A stretch of 64,000 nt of DNA from an uncultured Collinsella sp. (GCA_958437495.1 CAUBOH010000007.1:1-64000), one strand, 5' to 3'; positions 8,772 through 17,541 are shown, numbered from the stretch's first letter. Numbers and translations: made by a program. Notes: generated by a model from the sequence alone, not told the origin.

Positions 8772-8838
8772 AGTTGCGGTGAAATAGAGACTGAATTTTG
8801 GGTTGAAACAGTTAAACAGTTTCTATTTCACCGCAACT
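8772..8838. repeat. Complete palindromic repeat (copy 2)
   Basis: The 22-nt arms at 8772-8793 and 8817-8838 pair with one mismatch around a 23-nt loop; the arm begins AGTTGCGGTGAAATAGAGAC. A solo right arm is found at 107-129. It lies between the fruA terminator and the 8537-8665 palindrome. Confidence 0.88.
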
Positions 8839-8851
8839 TATGGGAGAGACA

Positions 8852-8889
8852 GAAAAAAGGCGGAGGCCCTGGAGAGGGTCTCCGCCTTT
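8852..8889 (-). terminator. Terminator of fruA
   Basis: On the minus strand a long stem (AAAGGCGGAG…CCCT with AGGG…CTCCGCCTTT) is followed by TTTTTTC, just past the fruA stop. Confidence 0.9.
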
Positions 8890-8924
8890 GTTACAGGGGG
8901 CGATTGAAACCGCTGGCTGTGGGG

Positions 8925-10928
8925 TTAGACCAGGCGGGCGTTGATCGTCTTGGCGATCTCGGCGGCGTCGGTGGAACCCTTGACAGTGGCACGGAAGTCC
9001 TGGTCCATGAGCGCCTCGGCAACCTTGGACAGGATCTTGAGGTGCGTGGTGCCAGCCTGTGCACCCGGGATGAGCAGCGCGATGGCCACGTTGACGGGAG
9101 CGCCGTCCATGGTGTCCCAACCGGTCACGCCAGACTCGTCCTTGACGACGATGACGGCAGCCTCGGTAATGGCGTCGGACTTGGCGTGCGGAATGGCGAA
9201 GCCCTCCATCATGCCCGTGGTGCCCTCGGCCTCGCGGGCCAGGAAAGCGTTCATCACGGCGTCGGCGTCGCCGGCGATACCGGCCTTAACGGCCTGGTTG
9301 GAGACAAAGCTCAGAGCCTCGTCACGAGAAGCGAAGTCCTCGGCGACAAAAACGTTCTCGACCTTCACGAAGTCGGCAGCCTCGGCCTTGGGAGCCTCGA
9401 CAGCAGCGGCCTTGGGGGCCTCAACCGGCTTGGCTGCAGGAGCGGCCTTCTGGTTCTTCTCGAAGTCGTACTTCTTGAAGGCCACGAACAGGATGCCACC
9501 GACCACGGCGCCGATGAGGATCGCGAGGACCCACAGCGGACCGTTCTCGACAACGGGCAGGACCAGGAAGCCACCGTGAGGCGCCGGATCGTGAACGTTG
9601 AACATGATGGTCAGAATCGAAGCGATGGACGAACCAACCATCATGATGGGCATGACGGGCCAGATGTTCTTGGTCATGAACGGAATGGCGCCCTCGGTAA
9701 TGTGGGTGCAACCAAGAATGAGGTTGACGATACCGGCGTCGTGATCCTCCTGGCTGAAGTACTTCTTGCCGACAACGACGGCGAAGGTGGTGATCAGCGG
9801 CGGAACGATGCAAGCGGCGGAGACGGCAGCCATGAAGTTGGTTCCGAAGTTGTAAGTATCGGTGCCGACACCGGCGGCCAGGGCCTCGGTGAGCATAGCG
9901 GTACCGGTAACGTAAGCAGCCTTGTTGACCGGGCCGCCCATGTCAAAGGCGCACATGCAACCGATAGCAAGACCCAGGACAACAGCGCCAGAGGCAGACA
10001 GACCCTTGAGGAAGTCCATCATGGCGGTGTTGATGGCAGCCATGGGGCCGGAGATGCCGAGCATCACGAGACCGACAATCAGCGTGGAGAACAGTGGGTA
10101 CAGGAAGATAGCCTTGAGGCCGTCCAGGTTCTTGGGCAGACCGGCAAAGACCTTCTCGAGCAGCAAGATGACATAGCCAGCGAGGAAGCCGCCGACGATG
10201 CCGCCCAGGAAGCCAAAGCCCACGCCGGCGCCACCGGCGTCGATCATGCCGGTATCGGCGTTAACAGGCAGGCCCTGGATGGCGATCATACCGGCAACAA
10301 AACCGGGGACGAGTGCCGGGCGCTTGCCGATGGACTCGGCGATGTAGGCGGAGAGCACCGGAACCATGAGGTTCATGGCGATGCCGCCAATGATCTTGAG
10401 CATAGCGGCAAAACTGTTGTAGTCAGAAGCCGTCGAATCGAAGGACGTGATGCCCCACAGGAACGAAATGGCGGTCAGAACACCACCAGCAACGACGAAG
10501 ACCAGCATGTGGCTGACGCCGTTCATGAGGTGCTTATAGATGATGTGGCCGACGGATTCCTTCTCCTCGACCTCGTCCTCGACATCGGCGGCAGCGGCAA
10601 CCGTGTCGTCGCCCTTGGCGGCGAGCGCGCGGTCAATCAGCTTGCCGGCGGCCTCGACGGACAGGGCCTTGGAAACGCCGACGGAAACCATGGGCTTACC
10701 GGCGAAACGCTCAGCCTGGACATCCTTATCGGCTGCAACGACGACGGCCTTGGCACCGGCGATCTCACCCTTCGTGAGCTCGTTCTCGACACCGACCTGG
10801 CCATGAGTCTCGACCTTAATGGTCAGACCTCGCTCGGCAGCCGCCTTCTCCAGCGCCTCCTTCGCCATGAAGGTGTGCGCAATGCCGGTCGGGCAACCGG
10901 TCGCGGCGATGATGTCAAACTTAGCCAT
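8925..10928 (-). CDS. fruA: Fructose-type PTS transporter EIIBCA
   Basis: A 667-residue membrane permease that takes up sugar (probably fructose) and phosphorylates it. Domain order is IIB (about 1-105; phosphocysteine Cys12 in ATGCPTGIAHTFMA), an acidic linker, IIC (about 128-470, roughly ten membrane segments, with GKRPALVPGFVAG), an Ala/Pro-rich linker, then IIA (about 520-667; active histidine in EGFAIPHAKSD). The start at 10928 has AAAGGAGGG 6 nt upstream. The N-terminal IIB and C-terminal IIA order is the BCA arrangement. Its promoter region is shared with the divergent RpiR regulator gene. Confidence 0.95.
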   Translation of the reverse strand: MAKFDIIAATGCPTGIAHTFMAKEALEKAAAERGLTIKVETHGQVGVENELTKGEIAGAKAVVVAADKDVQAERFAGKPMVSVGVSKALSVEAAGKLIDRALAAKGDDTVAAAADVEDEVEEKESVGHIIYKHLMNGVSHMLVFVVAGGVLTAISFLWGITSFDSTASDYNSFAAMLKIIGGIAMNLMVPVLSAYIAESIGKRPALVPGFVAGMIAIQGLPVNADTGMIDAGGAGVGFGFLGGIVGGFLAGYVILLLEKVFAGLPKNLDGLKAIFLYPLFSTLIVGLVMLGISGPMAAINTAMMDFLKGLSASGAVVLGLAIGCMCAFDMGGPVNKAAYVTGTAMLTEALAAGVGTDTYNFGTNFMAAVSAACIVPPLITTFAVVVGKKYFSQEDHDAGIVNLILGCTHITEGAIPFMTKNIWPVMPIMMVGSSIASILTIMFNVHDPAPHGGFLVLPVVENGPLWVLAILIGAVVGGILFVAFKKYDFEKNQKAAPAAKPVEAPKAAAVEAPKAEAADFVKVENVFVAEDFASRDEALSFVSNQAVKAGIAGDADAVMNAFLAREAEGTTGMMEGFAIPHAKSDAITEAAVIVVKDESGVTGWDTMDGAPVNVAIALLIPGAQAGTTHLKILSKVAEALMDQDFRATVKGSTDAAEIAKTINARLV

Positions 10929-11055
10929 GTGTCCCTCCTTTTTAAGTTTTGCGCCCGCAGGCGCTCCCCTACACGCGCGTCCTTGCGCGCTTTTCCACAA
11001 CTGAAAGATACCAACCCAGCGCTTTCGCGGAAAGGGAAATGTCCCAATTCTCCGG

Positions 11056-11070
11056 TGAAAGGTTCTTTCA
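11056..11070. promoter_or_regulatory. Candidate RpiR operator, TGAAAGGTTCTTTCA
   Basis: A perfect palindrome with 6-bp arms (TGAAAG/CTTTCA) lies midway in the 272-nt divergent region between fruA and the RpiR gene. RpiR/MurR proteins bind palindromes of this general type, so it is a good operator candidate. A second, looser inverted repeat (GTTGATG 11083-11089 with CATCAAC 11099-11105) lies beside it. Confidence 0.5.
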
Positions 11071-11200
11071 TGCCCGTAAACGGTTGATGAAAGTTTACCA
11101 TCAACACGTAAAACGGCAAGGAGTATCTTGTAATTGAAAATGCCCCTATACTAGGACATTACAAAACGAGTCCGATTTTCATGCCAACCAGGAGCCATCC

Positions 11201-12058
11201 ATGACCGATAGTAGCAAGAGCGCGCTCTCTCTCATTAGCACCCACAAGGGATACAGCGAGTCCGAACAGCGCATTGTTGACTATATTTTGGAGCACCAGT
11301 CCGAGGCGCCGCGTCTGACGGCCGCCCAGCTTTCGCGTGCCGCCGCCACATCCGAGGCAACCGTTTCGCGTTTCTGCCGCAAGCTGGGCTTTGGCAGCTT
11401 CCGCAGCTTTCAATTTTCGCTGGCGCGCGATCTGGAGAGCCAACGCAACGAGGGCGTGACCGACGAGGTCTCACTCGACAGCATGGAGCAGAGCCTTAAG
11501 AATATCTTGGCTGCCAAGGTCAGCGAGCTTAACGCGACAATCGACGGAATCGACCACGATACGCTGGCGGCCGTTGTGCACGCGCTAAAGAATGCAGGCG
11601 TTATTGAGTTTGCGGCCGTAGGCAACACCAACGCCGTCGCGCTCGACGCGACGTTTAAGTTCTCGCAGCTAGGCCTACGCTGCATGGCAAGCACCATCAG
11701 CGAGACATCAATAGGCTTTGCGCTCACGTTGCGCCCCAGCGACGTTATCGTGCTGATCTCGAACTCCGGCAAGTCGCGTCGACTCAATCGCATGGCAAAA
11801 GCGGCTCGCGACTGCGGTGCCACCGTAGTCGTCATCAGCAGTGACAGCAAGTCTCCACTTGCGCGCCTAGCCGACTACACCTTTAATACCGTCAATCACG
11901 AGGCGCTGCTGACAACGGGTGACTTCGCGTTCTCCAAAATGAGCGCAACGATGATCATAGAGGTCATCTACAACTTCCTGCTGCCCGAAATCGAGGACGC
12001 CCGAGAGCACATCAGCTTCTACGAGGAGCTCATCCAGCCGGATAAGGTCGTGGAGTAG
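11201..12058 (+). CDS. MurR/RpiR family transcriptional regulator
   Basis: A 285-residue regulator. The N-terminal HTH_6 domain (about 1-80) shows SEQRIVDYILEH and LSRAAATSEATVSRFCRKLG. A SIS sugar-phosphate-binding domain (about 125-260) shows VLISNSGKSRRLNRMAKAA and VVVISSDSKSPLARLADY. AGGAG is 6 nt upstream of the ATG. It is divergent from fruA and probably controls the PTS genes in response to a sugar phosphate such as fructose 1-phosphate; that pairing is inferred from position. Confidence 0.92.
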   Translation: MTDSSKSALSLISTHKGYSESEQRIVDYILEHQSEAPRLTAAQLSRAAATSEATVSRFCRKLGFGSFRSFQFSLARDLESQRNEGVTDEVSLDSMEQSLKNILAAKVSELNATIDGIDHDTLAAVVHALKNAGVIEFAAVGNTNAVALDATFKFSQLGLRCMASTISETSIGFALTLRPSDVIVLISNSGKSRRLNRMAKAARDCGATVVVISSDSKSPLARLADYTFNTVNHEALLTTGDFAFSKMSATMIIEVIYNFLLPEIEDAREHISFYEELIQPDKVVE

Positions 12059-12088
12059 GCAACTTGGGGAGCCGATAGACGCCACTCG

Positions 12089-12245
12089 CCACGAAACCGG
12101 CCCATCTACTACGTTTTATCCGTATGGCCCAACCACATACCGAAAATAGAGAAAACCGCAGGCATTCTACCTGCGGTTTTCTTTTGCAATTCTTGGCGTG
12201 TTTGCCGATAGCCCATTAAACGTAGTAGATGGGCTGGTTTCGTGG
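12089..12245. repeat. Long inverted repeat flanking the rpiR/recN terminator
   Basis: Arms of 28 nt at 12089-12116 and 12218-12245 are complementary with one mismatch; the arm core is GCCCATCTACTACGTTT. The bidirectional terminator at 12151-12181 sits at the centre of the 101-nt interior. The right arm ends 34 nt before the recN stop codon. Confidence 0.88.
12151..12181. terminator. Bidirectional terminator between rpiR and recN
   Basis: A perfect 12-bp stem, GAAAACCGCAGG with CCTGCGGTTTTC, has T-rich sequence on both strands. It serves two convergent genes. Confidence 0.9.
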
Positions 12246-12278
12246 CAGCCGGGTCGGACTTGCACGTGGCGGCTCGGC

Positions 12279-13907
12279 CTAAGCACGCGCTTCTTCCAGC
12301 ATCTGCTTGGCGTGCGCCAGGCTCGCCTCCGACTGATCGCCGCTGAGCATGCGGGCAATCTCGGCGGTGCGAGCCTCGCCGGTCACTTCGTCCAAATGCG
12401 TCTGAGGAACGTCGCCGGGCTCTTTACTGACCACGTAATGCTTGTCGGCCATGACCGCAACCTGCGCAAGGTGCGTTACGACGATGACCTGATGCGTGGC
12501 AGCAAGATCGGCCAGCACGCCAGCAAGAGCACGAGCCGTGGAGCCGCCAACACCCGCATCGACCTCGTCAAATACCAACGTTTCGACGCCGTCCGCATTA
12601 CCCAAGACTACCTTGCTCGCAAGCATGACGCGGCTGAGCTCACCGCCCGAGGCGATGCGGCGCAAAGGACGCGGCGTCAATCCGGCGCCGCTGCGATACA
12701 AAAGCTCATAGCTCGAAGGGCCCGCCGGCGTCCACTCGGCACGCGGAAGATCACGCGATTCCCAGACGAGTTCGGCGCCGCCCATTTCCAGGCGTGCCAT
12801 CTGACGGCCAACCTCGTGACAAAAACGCGGGGCTGCCGTATTGCGTTCACGCTTAAGCGCCTTGGCGGCGGCGAACAGTTCGCGCTCCGCCGCGCCGAGT
12901 GCCTCGCGTGCCTTCCTAATCTGCTCGTCACCATCGTCCACCAGCGATAACAACTCCCGCGAGCGGTCACGCATGGCAAATACATCGTCCATGGTGGGAC
13001 CCCACTGCCGCAGAAGTCCCTTAAGGTCGGAATACCGCTCGCGCATGCGAGCGAGCTCGCGAGGATCGAACGCAACGCCATCGCGATAAGCACGCAGCTC
13101 GTTGGCGCAATCCTCGAGTGAGATACAGGCGTCCGAAAGTGCGTCGGCGATGTCACCCAGCTTGCGATCGACGGTCGCCATGCGCGACAGTTCTGCCACG
13201 GCGCCGTTCACGGCATCGAGCGCTCCCCCTTCGGCAGCAAGGGAGGCATGGGCATCGTTGGCCGTCGCCACCAGCACCTCGGCATGCTCGGAGCGCGGCA
13301 GCAACTCCTCGAGCTCCTCATACTCACCCGGCTTGGGGTCGACCTCGGCGATACGCTCCAGAGCGAAGCGCGCCTCCTCGACGCGACTCCCCTGCGCACG
13401 CGACGCCTCCTCTACGCGACGGACCTCCTTGGCAGCCGCACGCGACGCCTTAAAGCAGGCACGGTACTTTTCCAGCGCCTCGAGCGCAGAGCGACCAGCC
13501 CAGGCATCGACCATGGCAACATGATGTGCCGGATCGAGCAGGCGCTGATGTTCATGCTGGCCGCACAGATCCATCATCACGCCGACGCGCTCGGAAAGCT
13601 CGCGCACGCTGGCAATGCGACCATCAATCTTGACGCGGCTGCGGCCCTCGGCAGAAAGGCTGCGCCGCACGGTGAAGCCCTCCGTGTCGTGCGGGCCATC
13701 GAACAAGCGCGCCTCGACGCTCGCAAGCGCCTCGCCCTCGCGCACGGTCGAAGAATCTGCGCGTTCGCCCAAGATGAGCTTAAGCGCCGAGAGCAGCGCA
13801 GTCTTACCGGCTCCAGTCTCACCGGTCAGGACAGTTAGGCCCGCGCTAGGCACCAGCGTCGCCTCGCGAATGAGTGCAATGTTTGAAACCTGCAGCTCAT
13901 CGATCAT
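12279..13907 (-). CDS. recN: DNA repair protein RecN
   Basis: A 542-residue SMC-like ATPase acting in double-strand break repair. The Walker A motif TGETGAGKTALLSALKLILG is near residue 30 at the N-terminus. Coiled-coil arms fill the middle, and the C-terminal ABC signature SGGELSRVMLASKVVL is followed by Walker B VFDEVDAGVGG. It overlaps the nadK stop by 11 nt, with GGAG 6 nt before its start, so it is the last gene of the tlyA-nadK-recN operon. Confidence 0.95.
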   Translation of the reverse strand: MIDELQVSNIALIREATLVPSAGLTVLTGETGAGKTALLSALKLILGERADSSTVREGEALASVEARLFDGPHDTEGFTVRRSLSAEGRSRVKIDGRIASVRELSERVGVMMDLCGQHEHQRLLDPAHHVAMVDAWAGRSALEALEKYRACFKASRAAAKEVRRVEEASRAQGSRVEEARFALERIAEVDPKPGEYEELEELLPRSEHAEVLVATANDAHASLAAEGGALDAVNGAVAELSRMATVDRKLGDIADALSDACISLEDCANELRAYRDGVAFDPRELARMRERYSDLKGLLRQWGPTMDDVFAMRDRSRELLSLVDDGDEQIRKAREALGAAERELFAAAKALKRERNTAAPRFCHEVGRQMARLEMGGAELVWESRDLPRAEWTPAGPSSYELLYRSGAGLTPRPLRRIASGGELSRVMLASKVVLGNADGVETLVFDEVDAGVGGSTARALAGVLADLAATHQVIVVTHLAQVAVMADKHYVVSKEPGDVPQTHLDEVTGEARTAEIARMLSGDQSEASLAHAKQMLEEARA

Positions 13908-14757
13908 GGCGAACTCCGTAGAACACGCGGCTTACCGAGTTGTAGAAGCTCTCGGGACCATAGTCGAGCAGCAGCACATCGCCGGGACCGCGACGCACGG
14001 CCACACTCTCGACGGTGCCGTCGCAGGTAATAAACTGCCCGTCGATAGCAATAGCCGGTACACTCGGGCGGTCATCGGACATAAAAATCTGGACGACATC
14101 GCTCGGCGAGGTCAAAAAGGCACGGGCCTGAATCGTATGCGGCGCGATCGGCACGCAGACCATGCCCGTGTAATCCGGGCTCACGATAGGACCGCCGGCA
14201 CTGAGGGCATAGCCCGTGGAGCCGGTTGCCGTGGACACGACCACACCATCGCCGCGCAAGCGATCGATATGGTGGCCCGACACGGTAATGTCGAACTCGA
14301 CCATATCGGACAGAGGCCCACGCGTGAGCGCCATGTCGTTGAGGGCGAACGAACGCACGACATCCTTTGTGCCGTCCTCACGCACGGAAACGATGTCTGC
14401 GGCAATCGTAGCGCGACGGCTCACGTGGAGCTCACCGGACAGGGCATCGCTCACAACCTGCAAAATGTCGCGCTCCTCGGGACTCGCTGCGGTCAAAAAA
14501 CCCAGATGGCCATAGGAAAGACCAAGAATGGGAATCTCGCGATAGTTGAGGATGCGGGCAGCCCGCAAAAGCGTGCCGTCGCCGCCGAGTGTGATGACCA
14601 AGTCGGCATCGTCGACATCGGGCGTGCTCTGAATCTTCGAACGCTGATCGGCCGCCCATGCGACCTCGTAGCCCTGGCGCGTCAGCCAGAGCTCGAGCAT
14701 CAGGCCGCTCTCGACCGCCTCTTGCTTGTAGTAATTGGGAACCAGAAAGACCTTCAT
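13897..14757 (-). CDS. nadK: NAD kinase
   Basis: A 286-residue ATP- or polyphosphate-dependent NAD kinase that makes NADP. It has the nucleotide motif TLGGDGTLLRAAR near residue 60 and the NAD-binding stretch STATGSTGYALSAGGP near 160. The start overlaps the tlyA stop (ATGA), indicating translational coupling. Confidence 0.95.
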   Translation of the reverse strand: MKVFLVPNYYKQEAVESGLMLELWLTRQGYEVAWAADQRSKIQSTPDVDDADLVITLGGDGTLLRAARILNYREIPILGLSYGHLGFLTAASPEERDILQVVSDALSGELHVSRRATIAADIVSVREDGTKDVVRSFALNDMALTRGPLSDMVEFDITVSGHHIDRLRGDGVVVSTATGSTGYALSAGGPIVSPDYTGMVCVPIAPHTIQARAFLTSPSDVVQIFMSDDRPSVPAIAIDGQFITCDGTVESVAVRRGPGDVLLLDYGPESFYNSVSRVFYGVRHDR

Positions 14758-15566
14758 AGCGTTGCTGCTTTCTCGCTCAAAGCCGATACCTGGGATTGCA
14801 ACATGTCATCGGAGAGCTCGCCGGGGGCAAGTCTCGTGCCGTACAAGAAAAACTCCACGTTACCCTTGGCGCCATGGATAGGCGACACGCACACGTCCAC
14901 CGGGAACAAGCCCTTTGCGGCGAACAGCTCGATGACCGCAACGAGCGTGTCGACACGCACGGCGGGGTCGGTCACGATACCGCCCTCGCCCACCAACGCC
15001 GCCGGAGCCTCAAACTGCGGCTTTACCAGCGTACAAAACGAACCCACAGGCGTCAGGCACACCAACACCGCATCGATGATGTTCGCGACGCTGGTAAACG
15101 AAACGTCGCACACGGCCAGGTCGATAGCGCTCTCATAGCCAAGCTCGGGCAGCTGCGTCACGTTGGTGCGCTCGTGCAGCGTCACGCGATCGTCCTGACG
15201 CAACGACCAATCAAACTGGGCACGCCCCACGTCAACCGAGACGACAGTCGCGGCACCGCGCTTAAGCAGACAATCGGTAAAACCACCGGTAGAACACCCA
15301 ACATCCAGGCAGGCAAGGCCCGTCGGGTCGATATCAAACGCATCGAGCGCGCCCTCGAGCTTAAGGCCGCCGCGCCCAACATACGGGATGCGACCCTTCA
15401 CGTGCAGCGGCAGGCCCGGGGCAACCTTAAGCCCCGGCGAGGTCAAGCGCTCGCCACCGCTCGAGACCAAGCCGGCCATAAGAGTGCGAAGGGCATCCGC
15501 GCGATCGGCGCAGATGCCCTGTGAAATCAGTTCGTCATCAAGACGCACGCGTTTCATGAATGCCAT
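14754..15566 (-). CDS. tlyA: TlyA family rRNA (cytidine-2'-O)-methyltransferase
   Basis: A 270-residue protein with an N-terminal S4 RNA-binding domain (about 1-65) and an FtsJ-like Rossmann methyltransferase domain, with CLDVGCSTGGFTDCLL as the SAM site. TlyA enzymes 2'-O-methylate 16S and 23S rRNA; loss gives capreomycin resistance in mycobacteria. The start at 15566 overlaps the xseB stop (TGATG). MKRVRLDDEL from 15557 is an equally plausible N-terminus and matches the usual family start better. Confidence 0.92.
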   Translation of the reverse strand: MAFMKRVRLDDELISQGICADRADALRTLMAGLVSSGGERLTSPGLKVAPGLPLHVKGRIPYVGRGGLKLEGALDAFDIDPTGLACLDVGCSTGGFTDCLLKRGAATVVSVDVGRAQFDWSLRQDDRVTLHERTNVTQLPELGYESAIDLAVCDVSFTSVANIIDAVLVCLTPVGSFCTLVKPQFEAPAALVGEGGIVTDPAVRVDTLVAVIELFAAKGLFPVDVCVSPIHGAKGNVEFFLYGTRLAPGELSDDMLQSQVSALSEKAATL

Positions 15567-15832
15567 CAACCATTCGTATCCGGAGATGCAGCCTGACCAT
15601 CATGTGATTCGCTTGCCGCATCCTCATCGTATTCTTGCTCGAGCTTATCGGCCTCACGCGGCGTCAGCTCAAACTTGTCGACCATATCGACCGCGCGAGA
15701 CCCGAGCTCAATCGCCTCGTCAAACAGATCGAGCGAACGCTCCAAGGACGTATCCTTGGAGCGAACGGTAGCGATAATCTGGTCCAAGCGGTCCGAGATT
15801 TCGTCGAAGTTGCGGACGGAACCCTCTGGCAT
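15566..15832 (-). CDS. xseB: Exodeoxyribonuclease VII small subunit
   Basis: An 88-residue acidic helical protein with the family core FDEISDRLDQII and SLERSLDLFDEAIELG. The small subunit works in a complex with XseA. No xseA lies beside it, unlike the usual xseA-xseB arrangement, so the large subunit must be elsewhere in the genome. It starts 2 nt after nusB. Confidence 0.9.
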   Translation of the reverse strand: MPEGSVRNFDEISDRLDQIIATVRSKDTSLERSLDLFDEAIELGSRAVDMVDKFELTPREADKLEQEYDEDAASESHDGQAASPDTNG

Positions 15833-15834
15833 GG

Positions 15835-16428
15835 CTACTCCTCGACGGAGTCGGTGTCGGCCTCGTCGAACTCTGCAGCATCAGCATCCTCGGCCAGCAC
15901 GCCTGCGGCAGCCTGAGCGGCGGCAACCTTGGCGGCCGCCTCGGCAGCCTGGGCCTCCTCGCGGGCGCGGTCCTCGGCCAGCAGCTCCTGGTACAGGTCC
16001 TCGCCCGGCAGTTCCTCGCTGCGAGCGATCTTGCCCAGCACGCCGTTAACGAACTTGGCAGATTGATCGGTACCGTAGGCCTTGGCGATCTCGACGGCCT
16101 CGTTGATGACGATGGCGTCCGAGACCTCCTCGTCAGTGAGGAAGCGCATCTCGTAGACGGCGATGCGCAGGAGGTTGCGGTCGGCACCGGGCATGCGCAT
16201 AAGATCCCAGTTCTTGGCGACGGCGCGCAGGGCGCAGTCGATACGATCGATATGCTCGTAGGCACCGCGACAAAGCTCCAGCGCATAGGGGTCGAGGGGA
16301 CCCTTCGAGATCAGGAAATCGCCCTCGAGGACGCGCTCGAGCGGGCTGTCCGTGGCCTCGGCCTGGAACAGCAGCTGCAGCGCCTGACTGCGGGCAAGCG
16401 TGCGCCCGCGATAAACCTTAAGGCTCAA
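15835..16428 (-). CDS. nusB: Transcription antitermination factor NusB
   Basis: A 197-residue protein whose first about 135 residues are the NusB fold (RSQALQLLFQAEATD; LRIAVYEMRFL; AIVINEAVEIAKAYG; FVNGVLGKIAR). It binds boxA RNA with S10 in rRNA antitermination. A roughly 60-residue Ala/Glu/Asp-rich tail is extra compared with the usual 130-150 residues. The start is TTG with AAGGAG 6 nt upstream. The gene follows asp23 by 3 nt. Confidence 0.93.
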   Translation of the reverse strand: MSLKVYRGRTLARSQALQLLFQAEATDSPLERVLEGDFLISKGPLDPYALELCRGAYEHIDRIDCALRAVAKNWDLMRMPGADRNLLRIAVYEMRFLTDEEVSDAIVINEAVEIAKAYGTDQSAKFVNGVLGKIARSEELPGEDLYQELLAEDRAREEAQAAEAAAKVAAAQAAAGVLAEDADAAEFDEADTDSVEE

Positions 16429-16431
16429 AGG

Positions 16432-16794
16432 TTACTCCTTGGGGAAAACGAGGCCGTCGATGCAAACGTCAACGCGCTCGACCTCGACACCCACCTGGGC
16501 ATCGATGGCTGCGACCACGGCGGCGCGAACGGCCTCGGCGAGTTTCTTGAACGGATAGCCAAAGAACACCACGACGCGCACGGTGAGCGCAAGCTTGTCG
16601 CCGATGACCTCGGCCTCGACCGCCGGCTCGGAAGCCGGGGCCTTGGACGAGAACATCATGGAGACAAGATTAGTGGCAAGGTCCTTGACGCCAACGGAGG
16701 CGATGCCCTCGACATCGGACACGGCGCGCGAGACGATGGCGGTCAGAACATCGGGCGAAATACCGATGCCGTCAATCTTGATTTCCTGGGGCAT
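16432..16794 (-). CDS. Asp23/Gls24 family envelope stress protein
   Basis: A 120-residue DUF322 protein. It shows ISPDVLTAIVSRAVSDVEGI near the N-terminus and LTVRVVVFFGYPFKKLAEAV in the second half, typical of the family. The role is a cytoplasmic, envelope-associated protein; the molecular function is poorly defined. AGGAGG lies 4 nt upstream. It is placed between efp and nusB, as in many Gram-positive genomes. Confidence 0.88.
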   Translation of the reverse strand: MPQEIKIDGIGISPDVLTAIVSRAVSDVEGIASVGVKDLATNLVSMMFSSKAPASEPAVEAEVIGDKLALTVRVVVFFGYPFKKLAEAVRAAVVAAIDAQVGVEVERVDVCIDGLVFPKE

Positions 16795-16818
16795 GAGTCC
16801 TCCTAGTGAAGTTGGTTG

Positions 16819-17382
16819 CTAGACGCGGGAGACGAACTTGCCGTCGCGGGTGTCAACCTTGATGACCTCGCCCTCGTTGAGGTACATGGGAACCTGGATA
16901 ACAGCGCCGGTGTCGATGGTAGCCGGCTTGGTGGTACCCTGGACGGTATCGCCCTTAAAGCCCGGGTCGGTCTGGACGATGGTGGTCTCGATGAACATCG
17001 GCGGGGTAACGCCCATGAGCTCGTCGTCGGCGAAGAGCAGCTGGCAGGTGTCATTCTCGCGCAGCCACTTGGAGTTCTCGCCCACCATGTCCTCGGGAAC
17101 GGGAACCTGCTCGTAAGACTCGTTGTCCATGAAGATGTAGTCGGCGCCGTCGTTGTAGAGGTACTGGAACTCACGGGTGGTGAGCATGACGCTCTCGAAC
17201 TTGGTACCGGCGTTGCAGGTGTTCTCGACGACACGACCGCTCTTGATATCGCGGGTCTTGTAGCGCACAAAAGCACCGCCCTTGCCCGGCTTGACGTGCT
17301 GGAACTCGACGATGGTGTAGACCTTGTCCTTAATGCGGAGACCGAGGCCGTTCTTGAAGTCGGCGGTAGAAATGGTAGGCAT
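16819..17382 (-). CDS. efp: Translation elongation factor P
   Basis: A 187-residue EF-P that rescues ribosomes stalled at polyproline. It has the three-domain family length and the loop HVKPGKGGAFVR with the lysine that is modified in some bacteria (residue about 32). The conserved C-terminal region PMYLNEGEVIKVDTRDGKF is complete. AAAGG is upstream of the ATG. No epmA/epmB or ymfI-type modification gene is visible here. Confidence 0.95.
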   Translation of the reverse strand: MPTISTADFKNGLGLRIKDKVYTIVEFQHVKPGKGGAFVRYKTRDIKSGRVVENTCNAGTKFESVMLTTREFQYLYNDGADYIFMDNESYEQVPVPEDMVGENSKWLRENDTCQLLFADDELMGVTPPMFIETTIVQTDPGFKGDTVQGTTKPATIDTGAVIQVPMYLNEGEVIKVDTRDGKFVSRV

Positions 17383-17475
17383 AGCGACCTTTCTTCTTAT
17401 GGGCAGAACGCACAGGCGTCCAAATTACATACGACAGAAATTATACACTTGCAGACGGCTGCTGCAGCGAGCGCA

Positions 17476-17519
17476 TAAAAAGAGAACGCGGGGCGCCCGA
17501 ATTGCTACGGACGCCCCGC
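17476..17519 (-). terminator. Terminator of the Xaa-Pro peptidase gene
   Basis: On the minus strand GCGGGGCGTCC pairs with GGGCGCCCCGC (one G-U), followed by GTTCTCTTTTT. It separates the peptidase from efp. Confidence 0.75.
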
Positions 17520-17541
17520 CCCAAAAATCTATCGAAATGGG

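Noticed and set aside
8904..11087. 727-codon open frame on the plus strand opposite fruA
   Set aside because: It mirrors fruA, is rich in Gly/Asp/His/Val as expected from the complementary frame of GC-rich codons, has no recognisable domain and no ribosome site.
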